DNA from: GCA-2786165 sp964625775
GTDB lineage: Bacteria > Pseudomonadota > Gammaproteobacteria > Legionellales > Legionellaceae
Reading direction: 5' to 3'
DNA length: 64,000 nucleotides
Assembly (NCBI GenBank): GCA_964625775.1
Contig: CAZVEH010000004.1
Location: forward strand, 1 to 64,000
Shown piece after piece: positions 52,770 to 62,487 of the stretch. A model generated the notes under the pieces. The model made no database searches. It was not told the DNA's origin and worked only from the letters and a program-made list of their open reading frames with translations. The position numbers and the translations under genes were made by a program. Numbering within the stretch: the stretch's first letter is position 1; every line of letters starts with the position of its first letter.

Positions 52770-54152
52770 TCAGCTTAGCATATAATTCCTAATGTATTCA
52801 CCCAATTCTGCAATCGATATCCGATGCTGCTGCATAGAATCCCGCTCACGAATCGTGACTGTGTCATGCAATGCTGCATCGTCACCTTTGCCCAAGGTAT
52901 CGAAATCAACCGTGACACATAACGGCGTACCAATCTCATCATGACGACGATAGCTCTTACCGATATTACCGCTGTCTTCATAAGCAACACGGCCAATAGC
53001 CAACGCCTGAATACTTTGTTTGATGGCCTTGGCTTTTGCCACCAGCTCAACATTATTGCGTGCCAATGGAATAATAGCGACTTTGATCGGCGCCAGGTGA
53101 GGTTTTAATTTCAAGACGATACGTTTTTTATCGCCATCCAGTGCTTCTTCCGTATAACTTTCTACCAGAATGGCCAATATGCCTCGGTCTACCCCTGCAG
53201 AAGGCTCAATCACATACGGCACAACAAACTGATTGGTATCATGATCCAAAATAGCCAATTTGGCGGTACTGTCTACGTTTGGTTTCACCGTTGCGGTCAG
53301 ATTAAGCTCGCTTTGATGTCGGGTATGAGAGCCCAAATCAAAATCTGTGCGATTGGCAATACCTTCTATTTCTTCAAATCCATAAGGAAATTGATATAGA
53401 ATATCAACCGTCTTTTTTGCATAATGCGCCAAATCTGCTTTGTCTTGGGTCACCAGTTTCAGATTATCCGCACTAATGCCTTGTTTTTTCCACCACTCTA
53501 ATCTTAAATTCACCCAAGTATCATGCCATTGTTCATCTTCTCCGGGTTTGACAAAAAATTCGACTTCCATTTGCTCAAATTCTCTGACCCTAAAAATAAA
53601 ATTACGCGGGGTTATTTCATTGCGAAATGCTTTACCAATTTGCGCGATGCCAAAAGGTAATTTTTGTGAAGTGGAATCAATCACATTTTTAAAGTTGGTA
53701 AAAATACCTTGCGCGGTTTCTGGTCTTAAGTACGCGAAAGAAGAGGCATCTTCAACCGGGCCAACGCCTGTCTTAAACATCATATTGAAAGGACGAGACT
53801 CGGTAAAGTGAGTCGATCCACAGTTTTCACATTTACCGTCAACCACATGATCCGTACGCCAGCGACGTTTGCAGTCATAACAATCCACCATCATGTCTGA
53901 GAACGTATCTTCGTGTCCAGAATAACAAAAGGTTAACCGATGCGACAAGATAGAAGAATCCAGCCCAACAATATCATCACGTTCATAAATATTCGATGAC
54001 CACCAAGTCGATTTGAGATTATTTTTCAGTTCAACGCCTAAAGGACCGTAATCATACACCCCTTGTAGACCACCATATATCTCACCACTTTGAAAAATAA
54101 ACCCTCTTCTTTTACACAAGGAAATCACATCATCAATATTTTTAGCAGGCAT
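52770..54152 (-). CDS. glyQS: Glycyl-tRNA synthetase, dimeric (alpha2) type
   Basis: The 460-residue class II synthetase has the eukaryote/Firmicutes-type single-chain form: RRGFIFQSGEIYGGLQGVYDYGPLG at the start, motif 2 region GIAQIGKAFRNEITPRNFIFRVREFEQMEVEF, motif 3 SAGVDRGILAIL and a C-terminal anticodon-binding domain (KVAIIPLARNN). A CxxC pair region (DCYDCKRRW and CENCGSTHF) may bind zinc. Most gammaproteobacteria use the alpha2beta2 GlyQ/GlyS form instead, so this version is atypical for the group. Confidence 0.95.
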   Translation of the reverse strand: MPAKNIDDVISLCKRRGFIFQSGEIYGGLQGVYDYGPLGVELKNNLKSTWWSSNIYERDDIVGLDSSILSHRLTFCYSGHEDTFSDMMVDCYDCKRRWRTDHVVDGKCENCGSTHFTESRPFNMMFKTGVGPVEDASSFAYLRPETAQGIFTNFKNVIDSTSQKLPFGIAQIGKAFRNEITPRNFIFRVREFEQMEVEFFVKPGEDEQWHDTWVNLRLEWWKKQGISADNLKLVTQDKADLAHYAKKTVDILYQFPYGFEEIEGIANRTDFDLGSHTRHQSELNLTATVKPNVDSTAKLAILDHDTNQFVVPYVIEPSAGVDRGILAILVESYTEEALDGDKKRIVLKLKPHLAPIKVAIIPLARNNVELVAKAKAIKQSIQALAIGRVAYEDSGNIGKSYRRHDEIGTPLCVTVDFDTLGKGDDAALHDTVTIRERDSMQQHRISIAELGEYIRNYMLS

Positions 54153-54466
54153 AACATTCCTAATTTTAAATTATTTGAGCAGACTTAAAGCGTAAACATC
54201 ATACTGTTTTTCACTACACGCAAGCAAGTTTTTGCACATGATTATTTGTCCAAAATTGCCTCTAAACTAAATCCATAGCTCCTTGCCAAAGTTCATCGCT
54301 CACCACGAGAGAGTACAGCACTACGATACATCATTTCACACTCAGCTCATACTAGCACTACTCTTGGTATTAAATAAATCAAATAGGGACAACCTTAGGC
54401 ATTGAGATCTGTTTACCTCCGAATCTTGTATGCTATGATGATGATTGCCATCATTTGGAGCTCATT
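54153..54466. other. Gene-free 314-bp stretch upstream of glyQS
   Basis: I see no gene. It must hold the minus-strand promoter of the synthetase gene and, at its end, the plus-strand promoter of the small Pro-rich protein gene (TTTACC at 54412-54417, 16 bases, TATGAT at 54434-54439). No T-box-like structure is evident. Confidence 0.5.
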
Positions 54467-54631
54467 ATGAATGCACACGAAATACCGCCGATCCCAAACG
54501 AAACGCCCACGCCCCCTCAAGAAGCACCTTCTATGCCCAATCATCAAGAACCGAACCCACCTCAAACACCTGAGCCGAATCCTAAAAATACCCCTGAACC
54601 CCTTGATGACCAAAGTGAACGAGCTGCTTGA
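54467..54631 (+). CDS. Small proline-rich protein
   Basis: A 54-residue frame (MNAHEIPPIPNETPTPPQEA to LDDQSERAA) is one-third Pro, Glu and Asn, with no fold expected. GGAG lies 6 bases before the ATG and a promoter-like pair (54412-54439) precedes it, which favours a real gene. Function unknown. Confidence 0.5.
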   Translation: MNAHEIPPIPNETPTPPQEAPSMPNHQEPNPPQTPEPNPKNTPEPLDDQSERAA

Positions 54632-54762
54632 TAACCCAATCCCGTGTCACTCACATAGTCACCCGACAATGACATTGCATGACAGGAGTCAAGATGCATA
54701 CAAAAAACATGGATAGCAAGCATGATCGTGTTTTTTTAATCTGATTTTAGAGTTGCGTTTGC

Positions 54763-55240
54763 CTCGACTTTATGAAAAATCCCCACCGCCGAATCCCCGC
54801 GGCGCAGACCGCGGGGCCCATGTACAGAGGTCTAATTTATGACAACCACCAGACTCAATCTGGTGTGTAAGGGGCTAATGAAAGCTGAGCAATCAAATAC
54901 GACATTTCCTGAGCAGTGAATTTAACGAAGTCATCGTTACTTGCGGATTTTGCAAAATGTTGTTTTGTCCCTATTGATCGACTGATTGCAATAACAATAT
55001 CAGCAAAGCTTAGTTCACCATTTTTATCATACCAAGATGTCGTTTCGTGCACTCACATCGTTTTCGAGTCATTCATTTTTATAGCAACCCGAGTAAGGAA
55101 TGGAAAAGACAATGGAAAATAGACCTTATTCGAAAAATGAACCCCGATTGGCAGGATTTATACCACAACATCATTCAGTGAATGGCCCCCGCGGTCTGCG
55201 CCGCGGGGATTCGGCGGTGGGGATTTTTCATAAAGTCGAG
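54763..55240. mobile_element. 478-bp element with 54-bp perfect inverted repeats
   Basis: 54763-54816 and 55187-55240 are exact inverted copies beginning CTCGACTTTATGAAAAATCC and containing the hairpin CCCCGCGG...CCGCGGGG. TTTGC flanks both ends (54758-54762 and 55241-55245), a 5-bp target duplication. Only a 65-codon frame lies inside, so the element is non-autonomous. The identical ends suggest recent movement or strong constraint. I cannot assign a transposase family. A 17-base end fragment lies at 17415. Confidence 0.85.
54855..55052 (-). CDS. 65-residue frame inside the 478-bp element
   Basis: The frame opens with GTG at 55052 (HETTSWYDKNGELSFADIVI) and ends with LAPYTPD. The composition is protein-like (FADIVIAISRSIGTKQHFAK), but no ribosome site or family is recognised. 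The stop lies in a hairpin CACCAGACTC...TCTGGTG. It may be passenger DNA or a decayed piece of a larger gene. Confidence 0.35.
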   Translation of the reverse strand: MHETTSWYDKNGELSFADIVIAISRSIGTKQHFAKSASNDDFVKFTAQEMSYLIAQLSLAPYTPD

Positions 55241-55329
55241 TTTGCAACAACAGGAAAAACAAGACTTGGTGGCATTCATGCAGGCACTATGCGTATCCTT
55301 GATGCGGCTAAGCTGCATCAAGTCCAATA

Positions 55330-58300
55330 TCAACTATCGCTCTGACCTTGCTTCACTTGTCCTTGCGATAGCACGACTGATTCAATATAGCTGACACCAT
55401 CTTGAGATTTTGCTGTGTAAAAACGCAGTAATTGACCTGCATCTCGATAACCGCTTTGTTGTGCTTTTTCCAGTAAACGCTTTCCTTGTTGTTCCGTACA
55501 CCCCTCCACAAAACCAGAGAAACAAAATTTTGCCAATTGATATTGTGCTTCTGGGTAATTCTGATCTGCGAGTCGCGTATAATACTCAACCGATTGTTGG
55601 GTATTTTTAACCGTCTTTGATCCTGTGTGATATATTCTGGCTAAAGCAAGCATTGCTTTAGCATTCCCTCGCTCTGCTGACTTTTGGTAATATGTAATGG
55701 CTTTTGATAGGGAGGAATGGCTTATCATGCCTTTTTCTGCCATCCAACCCAGTTGATACTCAGCATCTGAGTCATCCTTGGCAACCGCTTTATTCAACCA
55801 TGATAGGGCTTCATCATAGTGATGATCCATCGCATACAATATACCCAAAGACACCATGGCCTTGACTACCCCACCTTGTGCGGCTTGCAAATATAACTCT
55901 TTGGCTTTCGCCAAATCCACCCATTGATTTTTACCTTTTTCATACATCAAACCCAAATCATAAGCAGCAACGGGATCACCTAAATCCGCAGCCAATTGGT
56001 ATTCATTCAACGCATGGACATAATCATCATCCACCATCTCATCAATAAAACCATAAGCCACAGCCGCAGGCGCATAATGTGTTTGGGCCAAAGCATACCA
56101 TTGGCGTGCTAATTTATAATCTGGACTAGTCCCTAAATAACCCAATTGATACAGTCTACCCAATAAATATTGGGCTTTGTTCGACCCTTTTTCTGCAGCA
56201 GCAGTATACCAAGTCTGAGCTTGATGATAATCCTGAGGGATACCAATGCCCTGTTCATACATATACCCTAATTTTAATTGCGCACTAAGATCACCTTGTT
56301 TGGCAAAACGCTCATACAGATCTCGGGCTTCTTTCAATTGCTGATCATTGCTTGCAGACGTCATATAATAATCCGCCAATACCAAACCGGCTCGGCTTAA
56401 GCCTAAGTTCACCGCTTTTTCCAAATAGGGTAAGAAAGACTCCCCTTGTCGTTGCTTGAACACAGCGATATTAAAATCTGCGGGTGAAAACGCATTATCC
56501 ACTGCAAATTGCAGATAATTGACTGCTTTTTCTGAACTCTTCTCAAGACCGGCACCCTCAGCTGCGTAAGTACCTAAAATAAATGAACTCATTGGATTTT
56601 GAACAGATTGTTCATACCAATGAACCGCTTGCTCACGGCTACGCTCTGTGGCAATGCCTCGGTCATACATAATACCCAATAAAAATGCCGCATCGACGGA
56701 ACCTGCAGTTGCTGCTTGTTGTGCATCTGTGAATGCTTGCGCTTGTTTGATCTGATCAGCATCCATAGCATTATAAAAAGCCAGTGGTAATTTTGCTTGT
56801 TCAACCCCATAATCCGCTGCACCTTGATACAATCCTTTGATCACTTTACGGCGCATATCCAAATCAGCAACATTCAACTCGGTGGGTTTCTGACGCACCA
56901 TAATCTCTGCTAAGCGATATTGAGCCAAACCATACTTGTTGACAGAAGACAATTGATACAGTGCAAAGGCTTGATCAGGGTTGGCTGCAACCACTTCCTT
57001 ACCACTCTCATCTTGATAGCCGTTTTCATAAATTCTCGCCAAAGCGTATTGCGCGTACTCGTTACCTTTGAACGCAGCATCAGTCCACCACTCCATGGCA
57101 AGACGATAGTCCGGTTTCACATCCAACCCTTGAAAATAAATCACTCCTAACTGATATTCAGCAGCCAAATCATTTTGCGCCGCAGCCATCGAATAAAATT
57201 TAATAGCTTGGTCTATTGATTTTTCAACCCCTATCCCCTGCTGGTACATTTGGGCCACATTAAATTGCGCAGCAATATCCCCTAAAATAGCCCGATCAAA
57301 CAAACGCTGAAATTCTTTCGGATAATCAAGCGGTTGTGTGGATGCGGCAAGATCGGTCAAATAATCGTATCCATCGCGTTGTGCGTAGAGCAAAAGATCC
57401 TGACCATCTTTGGATGCAACAGATTGGGTACGAATAGGGTAATAAGGCAATACCAGAGCTTCTTTGGCAGGGGGCTGTTGTACCCTCATCATAGCATCGT
57501 AATATTGATTGATAGGAATCGTATTGGGATCAATCATTTTAAACTCTGATTGATAAATTTGATTCCGTGTCAAAATATTCATTTTGGGTGGAAAATTATA
57601 AATATTATCTTTTAGAGCCGCAGGATTTTTCCAGTTGCTATAAATGCCTGGCAAACGATACGCCGTGTTGAATAGTTTTTTCTGTTTCTCACCAGTAAGC
57701 CATTGGACCATTTGTTGTTCTGCAAATTTCCCAGAACTTTCAAGCTCTTCGGTCTTACGTGCTTTTGTTTCCCATTCTGTGGCCAATACTTCATTAACGG
57801 CAACACCCTGGCCTTTCTGATACAGGGAGGCTAAAAGATGCTGGGCTTTTGTCGAGCCGGACTGCGCTGCCTTGGTTGCCCATAAAAATCCATTTTCCAC
57901 CGAGTATAATTCATTTTTAGGATTCAAATATAATTCAGCCAACGCCAACTCGGCCGGCACAAAATGTCGTTCAGCAGCTTTAAGATACCAGGTTTGTGCG
58001 TCTTGCATATGCTCCTGAGATTGTTCAAAAAGCCCCATTTGATATATAGCCGGTACATAGCCCTGCGCGATAGCACCTTCCAGTAACTGCTTGGCTTGAT
58101 CAGCATTTTTAAGCACTTTATCGCCCGTGCGATATAATTCCGCCATCATCACTTCCGCTTCAGGATCACGTAACTCTACCGCTTTTCCGAGCCAGACTAA
58201 TCCCATTTTATGGTTGGCAGCTTGGCGTGAATTTAAGAAGTTGTCCGCCAAAGTTCGTTGAGCAATAGGGTTGCCCGCTCTGGCAGCAGGGATATAAAAC

Positions 58301-58725
58301 TCTCTGGCGGCATCAAGATTTTTTTTAACGCCGAATCCAAACAAATAAGCACCGGCACAATACATTTGTGCCGAGATATCATTGGCTTTCGCCGCTTTTT
58401 TAAACCAAAAGAACGCTTGCTCAGGGTCATGATTTTGAAATAACTCAAGTTTGGCCATGAGCAATTGTGCCGGCAAGTCGCCTTTGTCTGCGGCACTTTT
58501 AAATGCTTGCCGCGCCAAAGCATTGGATTTCAATACACCGTACCCATGCAAATACATCCGGCCCAAATAATAATCCTCAATCGAATCAAGCTTGGGTTTG
58601 GCTTTGAGTAACATCGCAGCGTTTGCATAATCTTCTTGACGATAGGCTTCTACGCCTGTGAGTGCAAACGCACTATGAGTCACAGCTGCCAAGCAAAACC
58701 ATGGGATGATAACTTTGGTTGCCAT
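55330..58725 (-). CDS. enhC: Sel1-repeat protein, EnhC-like
   Basis: The 1131-residue protein has a signal peptide (IPWFCLAAVTHSAFA) and then a long chain of Sel1-like repeats (about 36 residues each, with A..G...AQ..LG..Y..G patterns such as AQYALARIYENGY and AQLKLGYMYEQGIG), with a non-repeat segment near residues 340-460. In Legionella pneumophila the periplasmic EnhC, of similar size, interacts with a lytic transglycosylase and limits release of peptidoglycan fragments seen by the host. It closes a three-gene minus-strand locus matching enhA-enhB-enhC in order. Confidence 0.85.
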   Translation of the reverse strand: MATKVIIPWFCLAAVTHSAFALTGVEAYRQEDYANAAMLLKAKPKLDSIEDYYLGRMYLHGYGVLKSNALARQAFKSAADKGDLPAQLLMAKLELFQNHDPEQAFFWFKKAAKANDISAQMYCAGAYLFGFGVKKNLDAAREFYIPAARAGNPIAQRTLADNFLNSRQAANHKMGLVWLGKAVELRDPEAEVMMAELYRTGDKVLKNADQAKQLLEGAIAQGYVPAIYQMGLFEQSQEHMQDAQTWYLKAAERHFVPAELALAELYLNPKNELYSVENGFLWATKAAQSGSTKAQHLLASLYQKGQGVAVNEVLATEWETKARKTEELESSGKFAEQQMVQWLTGEKQKKLFNTAYRLPGIYSNWKNPAALKDNIYNFPPKMNILTRNQIYQSEFKMIDPNTIPINQYYDAMMRVQQPPAKEALVLPYYPIRTQSVASKDGQDLLLYAQRDGYDYLTDLAASTQPLDYPKEFQRLFDRAILGDIAAQFNVAQMYQQGIGVEKSIDQAIKFYSMAAAQNDLAAEYQLGVIYFQGLDVKPDYRLAMEWWTDAAFKGNEYAQYALARIYENGYQDESGKEVVAANPDQAFALYQLSSVNKYGLAQYRLAEIMVRQKPTELNVADLDMRRKVIKGLYQGAADYGVEQAKLPLAFYNAMDADQIKQAQAFTDAQQAATAGSVDAAFLLGIMYDRGIATERSREQAVHWYEQSVQNPMSSFILGTYAAEGAGLEKSSEKAVNYLQFAVDNAFSPADFNIAVFKQRQGESFLPYLEKAVNLGLSRAGLVLADYYMTSASNDQQLKEARDLYERFAKQGDLSAQLKLGYMYEQGIGIPQDYHQAQTWYTAAAEKGSNKAQYLLGRLYQLGYLGTSPDYKLARQWYALAQTHYAPAAVAYGFIDEMVDDDYVHALNEYQLAADLGDPVAAYDLGLMYEKGKNQWVDLAKAKELYLQAAQGGVVKAMVSLGILYAMDHHYDEALSWLNKAVAKDDSDAEYQLGWMAEKGMISHSSLSKAITYYQKSAERGNAKAMLALARIYHTGSKTVKNTQQSVEYYTRLADQNYPEAQYQLAKFCFSGFVEGCTEQQGKRLLEKAQQSGYRDAGQLLRFYTAKSQDGVSYIESVVLSQGQVKQGQSDS

Positions 58726-58767
58726 TGAATATCCCCTTATATGCGCCTTTTCCTATGAAATGATTGC

Positions 58768-59328
58768 TTAACGAGGAATAACGCCATACCGGACGACATC
58801 TCCGACGGCAGTGCCTCGATTCGCGCTTTTAACCATCCAAAAATTACCACGATTATTCAAACCAAACTTCACACGTACATATTCGCATATCTTAAGACTA
58901 TCAGCACAATTGATCACTTTACCATACCCTACTTTAGCAGGATTGATGCTACAGATATATTTTAATTCAGATTGATTGGTAGCCAACACAGCCCATTGCT
59001 TGGGTTGAATCACGTGGTTCAGATAGGTATTGCGGGTACTGTTGTCTTGTTGCATTTGATTCAAACTCACCGGAGAAGACAATTTGTTATAAACAAAATA
59101 TAACGTTTGGCCACCCATCTCCTGTCCGGGGATATTCGGGTTTGATTCATGAATCAAGCTCACGGTATTTAATTGATATTCATAGCCGACGTCACGACAT
59201 CCTAGAGGAAATTTGGCAGGATCTTTGTTTTCCCCTTCCAGTTCTTCTGCGCTGGTTCTCGCGGATGCCGCATTCATTAAGCCCGCTACCAATAAGCCAC
59301 TGATGATGCCTTTGAGCATAATTCTCAT
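58768..59328 (-). CDS. enhB: EnhB-like periplasmic protein
   Basis: The 186-residue protein has a signal peptide (GIISGLLVAGLMNAASA) and a compact mature part with paired cysteines (LGCRDVG, KYICSINP, VINCADSLKICEYV). No catalytic motif is evident. The start at 59328 overlaps the upstream L,D-transpeptidase gene stop (ATGA) and a Sel1-repeat gene follows after 42 bases, the enhABC order of Legionella. Assignment rests on context more than on motif. Confidence 0.7.
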   Translation of the reverse strand: MRIMLKGIISGLLVAGLMNAASARTSAEELEGENKDPAKFPLGCRDVGYEYQLNTVSLIHESNPNIPGQEMGGQTLYFVYNKLSSPVSLNQMQQDNSTRNTYLNHVIQPKQWAVLATNQSELKYICSINPAKVGYGKVINCADSLKICEYVRVKFGLNNRGNFWMVKSANRGTAVGDVVRYGVIPR

Positions 59329-60122
59329 GATTCTTTCCCCCATGAAGATGGTGCACTTACGGGACGAACAACAACTTTTGTGCCTTTTTGTTCGTTTGAA
59401 TCAGATGAAGTTTCAACAAATTCTAAATTCAGCCATTTGGCATCTCGAATAAACATTCTCACGCAACCATGAGAAGCTCGATAACCAGGCATATCATCCG
59501 AACCGTGCATGGCAAACCCTTTATGAAAGTACATGCAATAGGGCATTTTCGCACCACCTCGACCAATTGGAAAAATATCTGATTTGCAATTTGAGTCCTC
59601 TTTAGAAAAAATTCGATACATTCCAGTTAAGGTTCGACAAGAGTTGGCGCTGTCCGAACATTTGTCTCGACCAGAGGCTATTGGGCCCCACTTGATAAGT
59701 TGACCATCCGCATAAGCTGCCCACGCCAATTTATCTTGGTCCACAATAATTTGACGTTCTTTATCTCCTATCTTATGAGAAAAAGGAGCCAAATCAATCA
59801 AAGTCACCGTAGATAAATGCTTAGGAACCACCAAAGTTTGCCCAGGTGTGAGTCGATTGTAAGAACGATTCACACGTTGCACCAAATCACGTTGCACTTC
59901 ATCGGGAAAATGTTTTTCCCAAGTGTCGCCTGAACTGACTTTGACACACTCATACTCATCATATGTACATAAATGGGGTCCATAATAGATAGGGTCAGGG
60001 GATGCAGGCGTGGTAGGTGATGTCGCCGCAGAGACAGGACCCATGATCAGACTATTCACTATCAGCGAAACACTTAACACGAACCATCGATGACATCGAC
60101 GTTCCCCGGTTAAAGTATTCAT
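59325..60122 (-). CDS. enhA: L,D-transpeptidase, EnhA-like
   Basis: The 265-residue protein has an export signal (WFVLSVSLIVNSLIMGPVSA), a LysM-like segment (VKVSSGDTWEKHF, LTPGQTLVVPKHL) and a C-terminal YkuD domain with the catalytic HGSDDMPGYRASHGCVRM (His and Cys). Such enzymes crosslink peptidoglycan or attach proteins to it. Gene order L,D-transpeptidase, small Cys protein, Sel1 protein matches the enhABC entry locus. It starts a minus-strand operon. Confidence 0.87.
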   Translation of the reverse strand: MNTLTGERRCHRWFVLSVSLIVNSLIMGPVSAATSPTTPASPDPIYYGPHLCTYDEYECVKVSSGDTWEKHFPDEVQRDLVQRVNRSYNRLTPGQTLVVPKHLSTVTLIDLAPFSHKIGDKERQIIVDQDKLAWAAYADGQLIKWGPIASGRDKCSDSANSCRTLTGMYRIFSKEDSNCKSDIFPIGRGGAKMPYCMYFHKGFAMHGSDDMPGYRASHGCVRMFIRDAKWLNLEFVETSSDSNEQKGTKVVVRPVSAPSSWGKES

Positions 60123-60279
60123 TAGGATTCCTCAACCAAAAACATTAAGTTCTTATGAGTTTCTTCGGCGGATATGGAAAAAAGTTTAGATTTTTTTCCC
60201 TGTACGGTACGATTTTTTTGAATAATCATTAAAATTGACGTACAATGCGTCCACAAATAAACCAACTTAGGCGACACGC

Positions 60280-61698
60280 ATGTCACATAATAGAACGGAT
60301 AAACCTCGGTTTTTTTTCGAAGATGCGCCGTTGGATGTGCGCGCCAAGATCGAAACATTTTTCACAAGAAAAGACAAAGTGACTTTGCAAACCGCCAGCG
60401 ATCGCAGCGCTCACAGATTCTATCAACAAGAAATTGATCTGATTCGTTATGTTCACTTAGGTTTAAAAGAAAAGGTACAAAAAATTCTCGATACCTATCC
60501 GTCTTTAACACCCTTCGCAGAACAAGCTCACCAAGAAGAAACCCGTAAAATATGTTCCCATATTTTACAGGGAAATCAAGCAGAAGTGGTACGTCGAATC
60601 ACCCTTAATCCCCATTTACTGTTGCGAAAAGAAAACATCACCAACGAAGATATAGAAGAAGATGAAACTTTTAGATTGAAACTGTATCATATCTCTCCTT
60701 ATCAACTGATTCAATGGCTCTTCGATGCCGATATGTTAGAAAAAGTATTACCCCTGATTCCGACCGACCAAGAAACCAGTCAAACATTTATAAACCAAAG
60801 CAAAGAGATGGCCTTTGGTGGAAATGATTTGATCAAAATGGACGAAGACCCATCTGGCGTCCCTTTCGATAAAATATTGAGATATCAAGATCCCCATGAC
60901 GTGACTTACCCTAATTTTTACTCACGGCTCATGAATCAAGATGGCATTGTCTTTTATAATCAACAGTTTTATAAAGTCGAACAACACACCCAATCGGTCA
61001 CATTGCTTCGTCCCCAAACAAATGAGACCAACTGGAGTGCGTTCGAGAAGTTCCTTTCCGACATGTCATCTATGCCCGTCAACACCAGTAAACGCTCCAA
61101 CGACCAACAACATCGGCTGATCGCCGACGTGTTAGGGCATACGTTGTCACGTTCAGGCATTCCATATGAACTTGGTGGAGTGCGCTATCGTAATACACGT
61201 AACCCCTTGCCTATTATTGCTGCGCATCTCGAGTACATTCGATTATCCAGAGCTCAACCTCATGGAACTCCGCACACCGAAGCATTAGATGTCTTTTGGA
61301 AACAAACCGTGGGTGGTGCGCAACGCATGTCTCCCATGTGGTGTATACAATACCAGGCCACAGCACCCGAGTTTCAATTTGTTCCCGTTGACCCAGAGGG
61401 CGCCTATGCGTTTCATCGTGAGTCAACGATAACGGTGGCGGGAGAAAACTATATAGACAATGTGCCGCTGTTACCTTTCAAACACCGAGCAGGTCTGGGT
61501 TGGGATTACGCCCTTTCAAGACAATTAAATCCCACTGCAACTGGCTTTTCACAAGGTATCTCTTATTGGCGAAGCGGCGTCGATTTGGTTCAGCTCAATC
61601 AAATTCAAGATATCAAAACCGCTAAGACACATCGCATCAATCAAATATTCGTGCAGGCAGCAGAACTCACTCTGGTGCAAAACAGGATGACGATGTAA
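60280..61698 (+). CDS. Orphan protein with possible F-box-like N-terminus
   Basis: I do not recognise this 472-residue soluble protein. Residues 12-45 (FEDAPLDVRAKIETFFTRKD, then VTLQTAS) resemble the F-box pattern of Pro-x-Asp-Val, Ile-x-x-Phe and Lys-Asp, known in Legionella effectors that recruit host SCF ubiquitin ligases. A helical repeat-like stretch (60-160: VHLGLKEKVQKILDTYPSL, SHILQGNQAEVVRRITLNPH) follows and may be ankyrin-like. The C-terminal 230 residues are unassigned. The F-box reading is weak and could be chance. Confidence 0.75.
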   Translation: MSHNRTDKPRFFFEDAPLDVRAKIETFFTRKDKVTLQTASDRSAHRFYQQEIDLIRYVHLGLKEKVQKILDTYPSLTPFAEQAHQEETRKICSHILQGNQAEVVRRITLNPHLLLRKENITNEDIEEDETFRLKLYHISPYQLIQWLFDADMLEKVLPLIPTDQETSQTFINQSKEMAFGGNDLIKMDEDPSGVPFDKILRYQDPHDVTYPNFYSRLMNQDGIVFYNQQFYKVEQHTQSVTLLRPQTNETNWSAFEKFLSDMSSMPVNTSKRSNDQQHRLIADVLGHTLSRSGIPYELGGVRYRNTRNPLPIIAAHLEYIRLSRAQPHGTPHTEALDVFWKQTVGGAQRMSPMWCIQYQATAPEFQFVPVDPEGAYAFHRESTITVAGENYIDNVPLLPFKHRAGLGWDYALSRQLNPTATGFSQGISYWRSGVDLVQLNQIQDIKTAKTHRINQIFVQAAELTLVQNRMTM

Positions 61699-61703
61699 TC
61701 ATT

Positions 61704-61746
61704 GCCTTTTAATATTCGCCCCATAGGGGCGAGGCTAAAAAAGGCT
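61704..61746. terminator. Bidirectional terminator between convergent genes
   Basis: CGCCCCATAGGGGCG (61717-61731) forms the core stem. GCCTTTT and AAAAAAGGC extend it as outer arms with T-runs on either strand. It separates the 472-residue orphan from cysZ. Confidence 0.7.
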
Positions 61747-61770
61747 TATCGTGCGAAACGTGTCTTAATT

Positions 61771-62487
61771 TTATTTTTTATATTCCTCACAATACATGAT
61801 CACCCCGCCGATCACGCCAGCAGGCATGGTCAACAGATTGAAAATCGGAATAAAACTTGCCACATTCATCAATGAGCCAAAACCCAATAACACCATTTTT
61901 TTGTCTCTAAACTTACGTTGCATCGCATGAAAACCCACCAAATTATTATCCATTGCAAAATCTTGATATTGTACACTGAGCATCCAAGCATTAAACAAAA
62001 ACCACATCAAAGGATAAATGGGATGGATCAACGGCATGAAAAACAACAAACACATGCCCAAAAAACGCAGCAAAAAATAGCCTAAAAACTGCATTTGCCG
62101 CTTCACGCTTCGCAGTGCAATCTGCGACCAAGAAACAGCGGGAATACCGCGATGATAGAGAACTTCTTGCGCTCTTTCTGCTAAGAAACCTTGAAAAGGT
62201 GCTGCAATGAGATTGAAAATAACTGTAAACATCGAATAAAACACAAGGAAAAAACTCATCATCAATAGAACCATAAATGCTTTGCTCAAGACATGTAACC
62301 AAGCAGGTAATTGGCTGATGTATTCCGTAGAATAAGCGTACATATAATGGTGAATCACATAAAACAAACCCACAAACAAAATAACATTAAATAAAATGGG
62401 CAATACCACATAGCGTTTCAAACCTTTGGTCATCAAGTGTCTGATACCGCGCATGAGATATCCCATCCCTTTGATAAAATCATTCAT
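61771..62487 (-). CDS. cysZ: CysZ-like sulfate transporter
   Basis: The 238-residue membrane protein has four or more hydrophobic segments and the CysZ/EI24 landmarks (FIKGMGYLMRGIRHLMTKGLKRYVVLPILFN pattern, FNLIAAPFQGFLAERAQEV, MPLIHPIYPLMWFLFNAW, and QYQDFAMDN). CysZ carries sulfate for cysteine synthesis. I choose the ATG at 62487, with AGGAG about 8 bases upstream; a frame from 62517 is longer. It stands alone, without cys genes nearby. Confidence 0.9.
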   Translation of the reverse strand: MNDFIKGMGYLMRGIRHLMTKGLKRYVVLPILFNVILFVGLFYVIHHYMYAYSTEYISQLPAWLHVLSKAFMVLLMMSFFLVFYSMFTVIFNLIAAPFQGFLAERAQEVLYHRGIPAVSWSQIALRSVKRQMQFLGYFLLRFLGMCLLFFMPLIHPIYPLMWFLFNAWMLSVQYQDFAMDNNLVGFHAMQRKFRDKKMVLLGFGSLMNVASFIPIFNLLTMPAGVIGGVIMYCEEYKK

